From contig NZ_CP054038.1 in assembly GCF_013282805.1 (NCBI RefSeq), forward strand, positions 1,302,001 through 1,366,000: 64,000 nucleotides of DNA. Direction: 5' to 3'. The notes under the pieces were generated by a model. That model saw only the letters and a list, made by a program, of their open reading frames with translations, was not told where the DNA came from and searched no databases. The DNA comes from Microbacterium hominis. GTDB taxonomy: Bacteria; Actinomycetota; Actinomycetes; Actinomycetales; Microbacteriaceae. A program made the translations under genes and the position numbers. Shown here in pieces: positions 34,472-42,941 of the stretch. Within the stretch, counting starts at the first letter, position 1. Each line of letters starts with the position of its first letter.

Positions 34472-37400
34472 TCAACGATCAGATGGTCGCCCCTCGGATG
34501 CAGGTCCCGTGGCCGCCCCGAGTTGCTGGGCTACGGTCGCGGCGAAGGTCGAATCGGCCAGGATGCGCCGCACAACGTCCTCCGCGATGCGGTGGACATC
34601 GATGACGCCGTCGTATTCGACTGACGCGTCGCGGGGGTCGGGGAAGTCGACCTTCGTTGTGTATACGCTCTCGCCGTTGTCGCCGTAGGCCGAGAGCACG
34701 TGGTCGTAGATGAGCCGCACCTTGGTCTGGAAGATGTCGACGGTGTATGGGCCGGGTAGGCCGGCGTCGAGCACGGATCGGATGGTGCTGTCGACGTCGC
34801 TCATGACGTCGACCTTGCGTCGCCAGTCCTGGACGAGTTTGTCGTGGAGGTGCTCCAGCAGCGACTTCGCGCTGACCCTAACTCGCTGCTGTTCCTCCCG
34901 GGTGAGGACCGGGTCGGGCTGGGTGAGGAGGTCGAAGATCGCCAGTTCCTCCTCGGTCATGCCCTCCCGGACGGCGCGTTCTTCCTCGTGGGTGAGGGTG
35001 TCGGTCATCTCGATGAGCCGTTTGAGGTACTCGTCGATATTGACGCTGCCAGCGTTGTAGTCGGCGATGAGTTGCTCGATCCGCTCGACAAGCTCGTAGC
35101 GAGTCGGGTTGCGTGTCGCTGCGCTGACAGCGCGCGCGAGAAGGAGCTGAGCGAGCCGGTCTGTCTCGGCACGCTTGCGTCCCGCGAGCTTGCGGGCCAG
35201 CCCTTCGAAGTCGATCTGTGACAGATCGAGCAGCGGGTCCGGGGTGATCCCTTCGGCGGCGGCCCGGATGACGTACTCCTCCGCCCCGACAGAGCGGTCC
35301 AAGAGAGCGTCCACGGCGTCGAGCACGCCGCTGATGTCGGGCTGCGGAGGCTTGGTGACCTCGGTTATGCGCTCCGCGAGCACCCGGACCGCGGCGACGG
35401 TGCGCTGCTGAGCCGCGGCCTTCGGGTTCGGGAGTAGCGCCTTGAAGAGCCTCCGAATGAGGCGTGCCCGGACGAGGAAGTCGTTCCAGGTCTCGTCGTC
35501 TGCGAGCAGCGACTCGACGGCCGCGTCGCGTTTGGCGATGTGATCGAAGCCGGTGGCGTCGCGCATGGCGACGAGGTCGACGCTGGCGCCAGCGCAGAAC
35601 GTGATCACGTCGGCGACGGCGGTGTCCAGTTCGCCGGCGAGGGCGTCGATGATCTCGATCGGCGTCTCACCCTCAGAGGCGGCCCCGTAGATCGCGAGGG
35701 CGCTTTCGAGATTCCGGAACACACCGACATAGTCGACGATGAGGCCGTTGTCCTTCTCGGGGAATACCCGGTTGGCGCGAGCGATGGTCTGCATCAGGGT
35801 GTGGTTGCGCATCGGTCGGTCGAGGTACACGGTGGAGACGCTCGGGGCGTCGAATCCGGTCATCCACATCGCACACACGAACACGATCCGCAGCGGATCC
35901 TTAGAGTCCTTGAACTTCTCGGCAAGGTCTTCGTCGTTCATCCTCTTTCGGTGGGGGCGGATGTCGAGCCCCTGGCCGTCGAGCATCTTCAACTCGTTCT
36001 GACTCTGCGAGACGACGACCGCCATATCGGTCGACTCCATCAGCGCGATCCGGGAGGCGAGCCAGGGCCGTTCGAGTTCGGGCAACGCGTCGTGCTCGGC
36101 CATAAGTTCGTCCAGGTGGGCAGCCCACGCATCCTGCACGAGGCCGTACATACGCACCGCGGCGGCCTTATCGATGCCGACGTACATCGCCTTCCCAGTG
36201 AAGCCGCGGGCGACGAAGTGGCGAACGAGGTCGCTTGCAATGGTCTTGAGTCGCTCGGGCCGGGTCAGCAACGTGTACTGGTTGCCCAGTGCCCTCACGA
36301 GAGCGCCCTCGACTTCGTCGTCGATCTCGGCACCGTCGAGGATCTGCTCGAGCTCGTCGGAGAATTCCGGGTTGATGAGCTGGAGCTCGGGGATGCGGTT
36401 CTCATAGTAGAGCGGGACGGTTGCGCCGTCCTTGATCGCATCACGGAAGTTGTAGATCGACACGTACGCGCCGAACTGGGCACGGGTCGCCTGCTCCTCA
36501 CCCGCAATCAATGGAGTGCCAGTGAAGCCCATCATGGATGCGGCTGGGAGCGCCCGACGCATGTTCAGCGCGAGCGTGTCGTACTGAGAGCGGTGCGCCT
36601 CGTCGGTGATGACGATGATGTCAGAGCGGGTTGACAGCACCGGCATCTCGCGCTCGTCCGCTGCCGGCTGGAACTTCTGGATCAGTGTGAATACGTACCG
36701 GTGGTCGGCCGCCAGCAACTGCCGCAACCCTGCAATCGATTCTGCGTGCACCGGCGCACCGGCGGGGATCGCCCCGGCGTCGGCGAACTCGCCGTGCAAC
36801 TGGGTGTCGAGTTCCTTGCGGTCGGTGACCATCACGAACGTCCATTTGCCCGGCACCTGCCGCAGCACCTTCTGCGTGAACCACAGCATCGACAGGCTCT
36901 TGCCCGATCCCTGCGTGTGCCAGAACACCCCGAGTCGCTTGTCCTGCGCCGCTCGCGCCCGGTTCACGTTCTCAATCGCCGCGTTCACACCGAAGTACTG
37001 GTGCGGACGCGCCGTCACCTTGATCAGGCCGCCCGGACGCTCGAGGTAGGCGACGAAATTCTCGAACAGATCCAACAGGATGCCGGGGTCGCATGTGCCC
37101 CTCAGCGTGGTCTCGAGCGCAATCAGCCCACGCGTGCCCATTGCGTCGATGACCATCCAGTCACCGAAGAACTCCCACGGCGAGTACGTCGAGCCGACCT
37201 TCGCGTGGCTGCCATTGGAGACCAGCACGAACAGGTTCGGCACGAACAACTGCGGAATCGTGTCGCGATAGTCGGTGATGTTGTCGTCGAAACCTTTCTT
37301 AACGTCCTCATTCGGCTCCTTGAACTCCATCAGCACCAGCGGGACACCGTTGACGAACAGCGCAACATCTAGGCGTCGGCTGTGCATTGGCCCCTTCACC

Positions 37401-37816
37401 CACATCTGCTGCACTGCCAGCAAGTCATTTGCGGCAGGGTTCACCACGTCGAGGTAGCGCAGCAACTCGATGCGCTTGTCCCCGCGCTCGTCGACCCATT
37501 CAGCCCGATACCCGTCGCGAAGCAGGTCGTACACCTCACGGTTCGCCCGCACTCGATCCATCACCGACCGATCCTTGGTGACCGCCGCGACCGCCTCTGC
37601 CACCGCCAGGTCCGGCACATCGGCAGGGTTCAGGTGGCGGACGGCGGCGTACAGGCGATGGGTCAGGATGACGTCGTGCTGCGAGTCGCGGCCGAGAGTG
37701 CCGTTCGGGCCGAGCGTTTCCTGGAACGCATCAACCGCAATCCATCCGAGCTGTCCGAGCAATTCCATGCTCGGCTTCTCGACGTACAAGTACTCCCCGC
37801 CGACGGGAACCATCAC
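34472..37816 (-). CDS. hsdR: Type I restriction enzyme R subunit
   Basis: 1114 residues. The N-terminal nuclease motif is D150 with E164-F-K166 in VLMEFKEPNE (PD-(D/E)XK type). The translocase follows: Walker A TQGSGKSLS (301-309), DEAH at 405-408 and later helicase motifs including GFDAPSVSTVYLDRP. A helical C-terminal part completes the protein. It cleaves unmodified DNA after ATP-driven translocation, together with HsdM and HsdS. The ATG overlaps the stop of hsdS by four bases. All key motifs are intact. It is convergent with the CBASS operon, with 135 bases between them. Confidence 0.95.
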   Translation of the reverse strand: MMVPVGGEYLYVEKPSMELLGQLGWIAVDAFQETLGPNGTLGRDSQHDVILTHRLYAAVRHLNPADVPDLAVAEAVAAVTKDRSVMDRVRANREVYDLLRDGYRAEWVDERGDKRIELLRYLDVVNPAANDLLAVQQMWVKGPMHSRRLDVALFVNGVPLVLMEFKEPNEDVKKGFDDNITDYRDTIPQLFVPNLFVLVSNGSHAKVGSTYSPWEFFGDWMVIDAMGTRGLIALETTLRGTCDPGILLDLFENFVAYLERPGGLIKVTARPHQYFGVNAAIENVNRARAAQDKRLGVFWHTQGSGKSLSMLWFTQKVLRQVPGKWTFVMVTDRKELDTQLHGEFADAGAIPAGAPVHAESIAGLRQLLAADHRYVFTLIQKFQPAADEREMPVLSTRSDIIVITDEAHRSQYDTLALNMRRALPAASMMGFTGTPLIAGEEQATRAQFGAYVSIYNFRDAIKDGATVPLYYENRIPELQLINPEFSDELEQILDGAEIDDEVEGALVRALGNQYTLLTRPERLKTIASDLVRHFVARGFTGKAMYVGIDKAAAVRMYGLVQDAWAAHLDELMAEHDALPELERPWLASRIALMESTDMAVVVSQSQNELKMLDGQGLDIRPHRKRMNDEDLAEKFKDSKDPLRIVFVCAMWMTGFDAPSVSTVYLDRPMRNHTLMQTIARANRVFPEKDNGLIVDYVGVFRNLESALAIYGAASEGETPIEIIDALAGELDTAVADVITFCAGASVDLVAMRDATGFDHIAKRDAAVESLLADDETWNDFLVRARLIRRLFKALLPNPKAAAQQRTVAAVRVLAERITEVTKPPQPDISGVLDAVDALLDRSVGAEEYVIRAAAEGITPDPLLDLSQIDFEGLARKLAGRKRAETDRLAQLLLARAVSAATRNPTRYELVERIEQLIADYNAGSVNIDEYLKRLIEMTDTLTHEEERAVREGMTEEELAIFDLLTQPDPVLTREEQQRVRVSAKSLLEHLHDKLVQDWRRKVDVMSDVDSTIRSVLDAGLPGPYTVDIFQTKVRLIYDHVLSAYGDNGESVYTTKVDFPDPRDASVEYDGVIDVHRIAEDVVRRILADSTFAATVAQQLGAATGPASEGRPSDR

Positions 37817-39063
37817 GCCACCGACTTCTCGCGAACTTCATCGAGGTCCAGCGCCGACACGTCAATCTGGCCGGTCACCAACTTCGGCAGCAGTAGGTCG
37901 CGCAGCGCCGTGAGTCGGCGGTTCTCGAACATGAGCGTCTCCGAAAGGCTGAGGTGGTAGCGAGCGACGTCGTTGAACGATTCAGAAATATGGACAGGCG
38001 GAACGGGTATCGGCCACTTGCCGAGTACTTTCCAATCGGCCCGCGGCATCTTGGTGCCATTCGATGTCTGCGTTGCGTGAGCCACGAACTCGGCGCTCGA
38101 TGCGGTGAACACCGCTTGGCCCCAGTGCGCGGCATGCGGACGGATCACTATGGCGTCGGTCGAGCAGATCCCGTCGACCGGCGCGACGCTCACCTTGTGG
38201 AAGTAGGGCCGTATCTTGCCAAAGAGCACATCTCCTCGCTCGAACACGGCCTTGCGACTGCCCTGGGTTCCGGCCGTGCCCCAATCGTCCAGCGTCAGCT
38301 GCTGCCGCGGGATGTGTTCTAGGCCGACCGCCGGCATGTCGGGGTCAATCTTGGCGGGATCGACGCTCGCTTTACTGACGGTGACTATGTCGTCGAGGAT
38401 GCCCGCTGACCACCCCTCGGGGAGGGGGCCGAGAGCGGAGTCGACGATGGGGACGGTCTCGTCTCCGGGGTGGCGAAACTTCACGAACCACTCCCGGTAG
38501 ATTGCCCGCGCCATATTCTGCAGCACCTGCATCCGCCGTCGGTTGTTGTCGATCAACTCATCGAACAGCGACAGGATCTCTGCAATCTCGCGCTGTGCGT
38601 CGACGCCGGGGACATCGATCTCCAGGGCTGCGAGGTTCGAGCCGGTGATGCCCGAAACCGCTGTGCGAGCGGCAATTGAAGCCATCCGCGCCCGGCCTTC
38701 AGGCGACCTGAAATAGTAGAAGAGGAATCGGGAGTCGGCCTTGTCGGGATCGGGACGGGCGCGGATCATCGACGACTCGAACGTCAGTGACTCGGGAGGG
38801 TCGATAACCAGGGAGCACTTGCCTGCACCTTCGAGCACGAAGGAACGTCGTGCGAACAGAAGGTCGCCGTCGCGGAGTTGAGACTTTGCGAACTCGGCGG
38901 GAGTGAGTTCGATTCGGGCGTCGGGCTGATCCGACAAGAAATCGAACGCGAACAGCTCCTTCATGTTCACGAGCTTCACACCGGAGCCGTGGAACTCCTT
39001 GGGTTTGTAGACACCGTTCCGCACGGGCTCAGCGAGAAGGTCTCGAAAAGCAATGCGGCTCAT
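37813..39063 (-). CDS. hsdS: Type I restriction-modification specificity subunit
   Basis: 416 residues with the two-fold layout of HsdS. Each half has a variable target-recognition domain followed by a conserved helical spacer: QREIAEILSLFDELIDNNRR in the middle, and the second ending with ENRRLTALRDLLLPKLVTGQI. Both halves are complete, so a bipartite target site is expected; the sequence recognised cannot be read from here. ATG at 39063 overlaps the hsdM stop. I saw no nearby inverted repeats or spare hsdS fragments that would allow shuffling, although a serine recombinase lies at the other end of the operon. Confidence 0.93.
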   Translation of the reverse strand: MSRIAFRDLLAEPVRNGVYKPKEFHGSGVKLVNMKELFAFDFLSDQPDARIELTPAEFAKSQLRDGDLLFARRSFVLEGAGKCSLVIDPPESLTFESSMIRARPDPDKADSRFLFYYFRSPEGRARMASIAARTAVSGITGSNLAALEIDVPGVDAQREIAEILSLFDELIDNNRRRMQVLQNMARAIYREWFVKFRHPGDETVPIVDSALGPLPEGWSAGILDDIVTVSKASVDPAKIDPDMPAVGLEHIPRQQLTLDDWGTAGTQGSRKAVFERGDVLFGKIRPYFHKVSVAPVDGICSTDAIVIRPHAAHWGQAVFTASSAEFVAHATQTSNGTKMPRADWKVLGKWPIPVPPVHISESFNDVARYHLSLSETLMFENRRLTALRDLLLPKLVTGQIDVSALDLDEVREKSVA

Positions 39064-40610
39064 GCGTCGAGAATCCCCTGCACCGCGGCATCCACCTTCG
39101 CGCGCAGGTCGACAGCGTCGTCGCTTAGGCGTGTAAATTCCTCGAAGAGCTCCTCCAGCCTGATCACGAAGTCTTCCTCGTCGTCATCGGCCGCGGCGGT
39201 TCCGGTGTAGCGGCCGGGGTTCAGGCTCCAGCCCTGAGCTTCGATCTCGGTGCGAGTGGCGACCTTGCACAGGCCTGGTACGTCTGCGTATTGCCCTTTA
39301 GGAAAGTTCTCCGCCAGTAGATCGCCACTGCTGTTGCGGTTTTCGACGTCCTCTCCCCGGTACAGTCGCACGATGTTCGCGAGGAACTCGATCTGCTCGG
39401 GGCGGAAGTCGCGGTGGGCGCGGTCGATCTGGCGAAAGATCTGCCGCGCGTCGATGAACAGCACCGTGTCTTCGCGGGGGGTGCCCGACTTGGCCTTGTC
39501 GAGGAACCAGAGCGTGACCGGCAGGGTGACGGTGTAGAAGAAGTTGGAGCTGATCGCGACCATGACGTCGACTGCTCCGGTCTCGACAAGCTGCTTGCGG
39601 ATCTCCTTCTCGGAGTGTCCGGCATCCCCCGCTGAGTTGGCCATGACGAACCCGGCCCGGCCCGTGTCGGTGAGCGCGGCGTAGAACTGCTGGATCCACA
39701 GGAAGTTCGCGTTGTCGGCCTTCGGCATGCCGAACGGGAACCGCTTGTCGCCGGCGAGTTGTTCCTTCTTGACCTTGTCGACGTTGAACGGTGGGTTGGC
39801 CATCACGTAGTCGAATGCCCCTACCGCCTTGTGTGGGTCTTCGTAGTAGCTGTTGGCCTGACGGATCTCACCGGACAGGCCATGCAGGGCGAGGTTCATC
39901 TTCGCCAGGGGCACGGTGTCCTCTGTCTTCTCCGCGCCGTAGATCGACAGCTTGCGGGTGGCGGACTCGTTGTGCCGCTCGACGAACTTCGCGCACTGCA
40001 CGAACATGCCGCCCGACCCGCAGGCCGGGTCGAAAACCCGGCCATGAAACGGTTCGAGGATCTCGACTATGAGCCGGACGATCGAGTAGGGGGTGAAGTA
40101 CTCGCCGCCGCCCTTGCCCTCTTGGGCGGCGAAGTTCGAGAGGAAGTCCTCGTAGATGAATCCGAACGCGTCGCCGGAGAGTTGGGTCGGCAGCGGCGCA
40201 AACAGGCGCAGCAGCTCGATGAGAGTCGCACGCTCGAGCTTTTGGTAGCCGCGCGGAAGGATGTCCTTCAGCTCGGGGTTCGCCGTCTCGATCGCCTTGA
40301 TCGCCTCATCAACCGCCTTGCCGATGTCGTCGCCCTCGGGCAGTGCGACGAGATGCGACAGCCGCGACTCGTTCGGGACGTAGAGCACCGACTTCGCCTT
40401 GTAGTCGGCGGGCTGTGCGGGGTTGCGCGTACTCCGGTTCGTCTCAATGTCGCCGCGCACGTGCTCGAAGCGGCTCTCCGCGTACGCGAGGAACACGAGC
40501 CCGAGCACGGGGTCGCGGTACTGTACGGGCGTCAACTTCGAGTTCGCACGCAGTTCATCGGCGGCGGCCCAAAGCGTGGCTCGCACTTTTCCCAAATCGG
40601 TGGTTCTCAC
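39060..40610 (-). CDS. hsdM: Type I restriction-modification N6-adenine methyltransferase
   Basis: 516 residues. An N-terminal helical domain precedes the SAM-binding motif FDPACGSGG (193-201) and the catalytic NPPF (272-275). It methylates adenine in the two half-sites read by HsdS. It is first in an M-S-R operon with four-base overlaps. The start is GTG at 40610; there is no proper Shine-Dalgarno, but TAGCCT ends six bases before it on this strand, so the operon is probably read from a leaderless mRNA. All motifs are intact. Confidence 0.95.
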   Translation of the reverse strand: MRTTDLGKVRATLWAAADELRANSKLTPVQYRDPVLGLVFLAYAESRFEHVRGDIETNRSTRNPAQPADYKAKSVLYVPNESRLSHLVALPEGDDIGKAVDEAIKAIETANPELKDILPRGYQKLERATLIELLRLFAPLPTQLSGDAFGFIYEDFLSNFAAQEGKGGGEYFTPYSIVRLIVEILEPFHGRVFDPACGSGGMFVQCAKFVERHNESATRKLSIYGAEKTEDTVPLAKMNLALHGLSGEIRQANSYYEDPHKAVGAFDYVMANPPFNVDKVKKEQLAGDKRFPFGMPKADNANFLWIQQFYAALTDTGRAGFVMANSAGDAGHSEKEIRKQLVETGAVDVMVAISSNFFYTVTLPVTLWFLDKAKSGTPREDTVLFIDARQIFRQIDRAHRDFRPEQIEFLANIVRLYRGEDVENRNSSGDLLAENFPKGQYADVPGLCKVATRTEIEAQGWSLNPGRYTGTAAADDDEEDFVIRLEELFEEFTRLSDDAVDLRAKVDAAVQGILDA

Positions 40611-40616
40611 CCCTGA

Positions 40617-40622
40617 AGGCTA
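40617..40622 (-). promoter_or_regulatory. -10 hexamer for leaderless hsdM
   Basis: TAGCCT on the minus strand ends exactly six bases before the GTG of hsdM. No clear -35 hexamer is seen. Confidence 0.4.
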
Positions 40623-40691
40623 CCGACCGTCGCCGACGCACGACGGGCGAATCGATCGCGTTCGCACGCCACGTTGCCGCACGCAGCGGTC

Positions 40692-40718
40692 CCTCTTCCG
40701 GGCGATGCCCGCAAGAGG
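40692..40718. promoter_or_regulatory. Hairpin in the hsdM/recombinase divergent gap
   Basis: CCTCTT-C-CGGGC-GAT-GCCCG-C-AAGAGG: two stacked perfect stems with one C:C mismatch. It could be an operator or part of a recombination site for the neighbouring recombinase. Confidence 0.4.
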
Positions 40719-40760
40719 ATCCGAGCGGAGTGCGACGTGACTCGGTGGGACTCTGAGCGG

Positions 40761-41369
40761 ATGGATGGAATACAGATCGGATATGCCAGGGTCTCGACCA
40801 CTGATCAAGACCTCACGTCCCAGCGCGACGCATTGCTGCGTATGGGAGTTCGCGATGCGAACATCTACGTCGATCACGGGCTGACCGGAACGAACCGTGC
40901 CAGGCCTGGGCTTCGGGAGGCTCTGGCCGCGGTCCGTGAAGGCGACACCCTTGTGGTGACCAAGCTTGACCGGCTGGCCAGGTCGGTGAAGGACGCGCGG
41001 GACATCGCCGACGAGCTGACGACAAAGGGCGTCGCGCTCAGCCTCGGCGGCAGCAGGTACGACCCCACCGACCCGGTTGGGCGACTGTTGTTCAACGTGC
41101 TCGCGATGGTCGCGGAGTTCGAGCGTGACTTGATCAGCATGAGAACCAAGGAGGGGATGGCGGTCGCCAGGGCGAAAGGCAGGTTGAAGGGCAAGCAGCC
41201 GAAACTGTCGCTGACGCAGCGGAAGTTGCTGTTCGAGGTCCAGGACCGGGGCGAGTACACCCAGGCTGAGGTCGCCGAGCTGTTCAGCGTCTCTCGCGCC
41301 ACCGTCTATCGGGAGCTCCAGAAGCGCCGCACGGCGTTTCTCGCCACCTGCGACGCTCACATCTTCTAG
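40761..41369 (+). CDS. Serine recombinase, Tn3-resolvase/invertase type
   Basis: 202 residues, standard for small serine recombinases. The catalytic serine is in IGYARVSTTDQD; the conserved VTKLDRLARS and the E-helix FNVLAMVAEFERDLI follow, and a C-terminal helix-turn-helix (TQAEVAELFSVSRATVYREL) binds DNA. It would resolve or invert DNA at short crossover sites. ATG at 40761 matches the family N-terminus; GTG at 40737 is also in frame. It is divergent from the hsd operon and close to parDE, so it may mark an old mobile module. No terminal repeats are seen. Confidence 0.92.
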   Translation: MDGIQIGYARVSTTDQDLTSQRDALLRMGVRDANIYVDHGLTGTNRARPGLREALAAVREGDTLVVTKLDRLARSVKDARDIADELTTKGVALSLGGSRYDPTDPVGRLLFNVLAMVAEFERDLISMRTKEGMAVARAKGRLKGKQPKLSLTQRKLLFEVQDRGEYTQAEVAELFSVSRATVYRELQKRRTAFLATCDAHIF

Positions 41370-41406
41370 CCAGAACCGGCTCCGCCCATCCCCCGCGGAG
41401 CCGGAA

Positions 41407-41438
41407 CCCTTGGCAATTCTTGCCAAGGGTCGTATCCT
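41407..41438 (+). promoter_or_regulatory. parDE promoter with palindromic operator
   Basis: CCCTTGGCAA-TTC-TTGCCAAGGG (41407-41429) is a perfect 10-base-arm palindrome. TTGGCA (41410) and TATCCT (41433), 17 bases apart, form a good promoter overlapping it. The ATG of parD follows TATCCT by six bases. This fits autorepression by ParD binding over its own -35 element. Confidence 0.72.
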
Positions 41439-41444
41439 GACGGC

Positions 41445-41696
41445 ATGGTCACGATGAACGTCTCGCTCCCCGACTCGCTCAAGCAATTCGTCGACGAGCA
41501 GGTCTCCGAGCGAGGCTTCGGCACAACCAGCGAGTACGTGCGCGAACTGATCCGATACGACCGCGACCGCTCCCTCCTCCGCGAACGCATCCTCGCGTCG
41601 GCGGACGCGGAGTTCTCCGAGACCATGGACGGTGCGTACTTCGAACGGCTTCGCGGTGCGATCCGCGCCGCCGGCGACGACGCTACCGCCCAGTGA
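41445..41696 (+). CDS. parD: ParD-type antitoxin
   Basis: 83 residues. The N-terminus is a ribbon-helix-helix DNA-binding fold (TMNVSLPDSLKQFVDEQVS, then TTSEYVRELIRYDRDR), and the C-terminal tail is the flexible part that wraps the toxin. It neutralises ParE and represses its own promoter; a perfect palindrome overlaps that promoter. There is no Shine-Dalgarno, and TATCCT ends six bases before the ATG, so the message is probably leaderless. The stop overlaps the GTG of parE. Confidence 0.92.
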   Translation: MVTMNVSLPDSLKQFVDEQVSERGFGTTSEYVRELIRYDRDRSLLRERILASADAEFSETMDGAYFERLRGAIRAAGDDATAQ

Positions 41697-42010
41697 CCAA
41701 GAAGTGGGTGCGGACCCGCACCACCGCGGAGACGGAACTGCAGTCCGCGATCGCCTACTACTTGGACGAAGGTGCGGCGGATGCGGCGCTCGGCCTGGTG
41801 GACGAGTTCGAAGCGGCCCTGGACGCCATCGGTAGCCACCCCACGATCGGATCCCCGCGGCTCGAGATCGAGCTCGGCATCCCCGGCGTGCGAGTCTTCG
41901 CCCTCCGGACCTACCCGTACGTCATCATCTACTTCGACACACCTGAGTTCGTCGACGTCAGACACGTCCTCCACTCCAGTCGAGACATCCCCAACCGACT
42001 GGCCGACTGA
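41693..42010 (+). CDS. parE: ParE/RelE-superfamily toxin
   Basis: 105 residues with the ParE fold: an N-terminal helical hairpin (AETELQSAIAYYLDEGAADAA region), then the strands GVRVFALRTYPYVIIYFD and VDVRHVLHSSRD. The HVLHSSRDIP ending is typical of ParE toxins that poison gyrase in characterised cases. It starts with GTG overlapping the parD stop (GTGA), so the two are translated together. The protein looks intact. Together with parD it could stabilise the defence island. Confidence 0.92.
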   Translation: MTKKWVRTRTTAETELQSAIAYYLDEGAADAALGLVDEFEAALDAIGSHPTIGSPRLEIELGIPGVRVFALRTYPYVIIYFDTPEFVDVRHVLHSSRDIPNRLAD

Positions 42011-42099
42011 CTGAACGCACGCTCCCGTCCCTCAAACGAGCATCGCCCGCCAAAGGATCCATCCGAACCAGTCGCCGTCGCCGCCGGTAGGGTGTCCGC

Positions 42100-42297
42100 G
42101 TGGAAGACGTGTCTGAGTTGCCAGTCTCGATCGGCAAGGTCGCGCGTCGCGAGCTCGCCGTCCACGGCATCACTCGATTCGAGCAAATGACTTCCTTGAC
42201 CGAATCCGACGTACTGAATATCCATGGGGTCGGCCCGAAGGCCGTGCGGATCCTCGCGAAAGAGCTCGATTCCCGCGGTATGCGTTTCGCCGGGTAG
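42100..42297 (+). CDS. Small helix-hairpin-helix protein
   Basis: 65 residues, nearly all one helix-hairpin-helix unit: the first half LPVSIGKVARRELAVHGI and the second LNIHGVGPKAVRILAKEL, with the G-V-G hairpin that contacts the DNA backbone. It resembles the C-terminal domain of RNA polymerase alpha and short stand-alone HhH proteins of actinobacteria. The start is GTG; TAGGGT ends six bases upstream and no Shine-Dalgarno is present. The exact role is unknown. Confidence 0.78.
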   Translation: MEDVSELPVSIGKVARRELAVHGITRFEQMTSLTESDVLNIHGVGPKAVRILAKELDSRGMRFAG

Positions 42298-42399
42298 GTC
42301 CGCCCGCTTGGGGATCGTTCGCGCGGTCACGGAACGAGTCGGTCCACTCGGCGACGGCTCGGTGCTACCCCGTCACGCCGGCGCCGATAGGGTGCGTCC

Positions 42400-42612
42400 A
42401 TGGCATCGAAGGTCTCGCTCTACATCGGCCCCGCAACGGCATACAAGAAGTTCACCTTCAGCGACGCGGCGGTGTGGGCCGCTGTTCGTGAGCAGATCGT
42501 GGTCGCGATGGATGCCGGCAGCGGCCTCATCCAGATCGACTACAAAGGTGAGAGGTTCGTCTTCGTCTATAGCCCGCACCTCATGGTCTCCTGGGTGGAA
42601 TCCGGCGCATAG
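42400..42612 (+). CDS. Small hypothetical protein
   Basis: 70 residues, not recognised. The composition is that of a compact soluble protein: strands SKVSLYIGP and LIQIDYKGERFVFVYSPHLMVSWV with a helix between them. TAGGGT ends six bases before the ATG, the same spacing and hexamer as for the gene at 42100, which supports real expression from a leaderless message. It has no link by overlap to any neighbour. Confidence 0.62.
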   Translation: MASKVSLYIGPATAYKKFTFSDAAVWAAVREQIVVAMDAGSGLIQIDYKGERFVFVYSPHLMVSWVESGA

Positions 42613-42941
42613 AACCGTAGTCGGTCGACCAAGGGTCGGAGGCGCCGGCCCGGTGATGGCGCGGAGCGCGCGATGCGCGTACGGGGGCGACCTCCGCGCA
42701 CCGCACGGAAAGGGATCCATCCCCGCGGACTACGACGACAAGATCACTCCTCACAGAAGTTGTCCACAGAGAACTTCCCGTCTCAGCAGCGATGATGGCC
42801 GCCGACGTCAGCTCAACGCGATCAGTCCGATTCGCGCCTCGGGCGGCGGATGCCCGCCAATGAGCCGCCCGAGGAGGCAGTGCCCCGGGAGTGCGCACGG
42901 ACCCTCACGCCGCGTGCCCTTCTCGTGCACGAAGCGCGCAC
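42613..42941. other. Gap between small genes and Wadjet
   Basis: No gene is seen in these 329 bases. One TTGTCCACA (42760), the actinobacterial DnaA-box consensus, occurs singly and is not evidence for an origin. Confidence 0.5.

Noticed and set aside
35540..36634. 364-codon plus-strand frame opposite hsdR
   Set aside because: Antisense to helicase motifs of hsdR, with shadow-type composition and no start signal.
42760..42768. TTGTCCACA, a DnaA box
   Set aside because: A single copy without neighbours, AT-rich region or dnaA/dnaN; not an origin.
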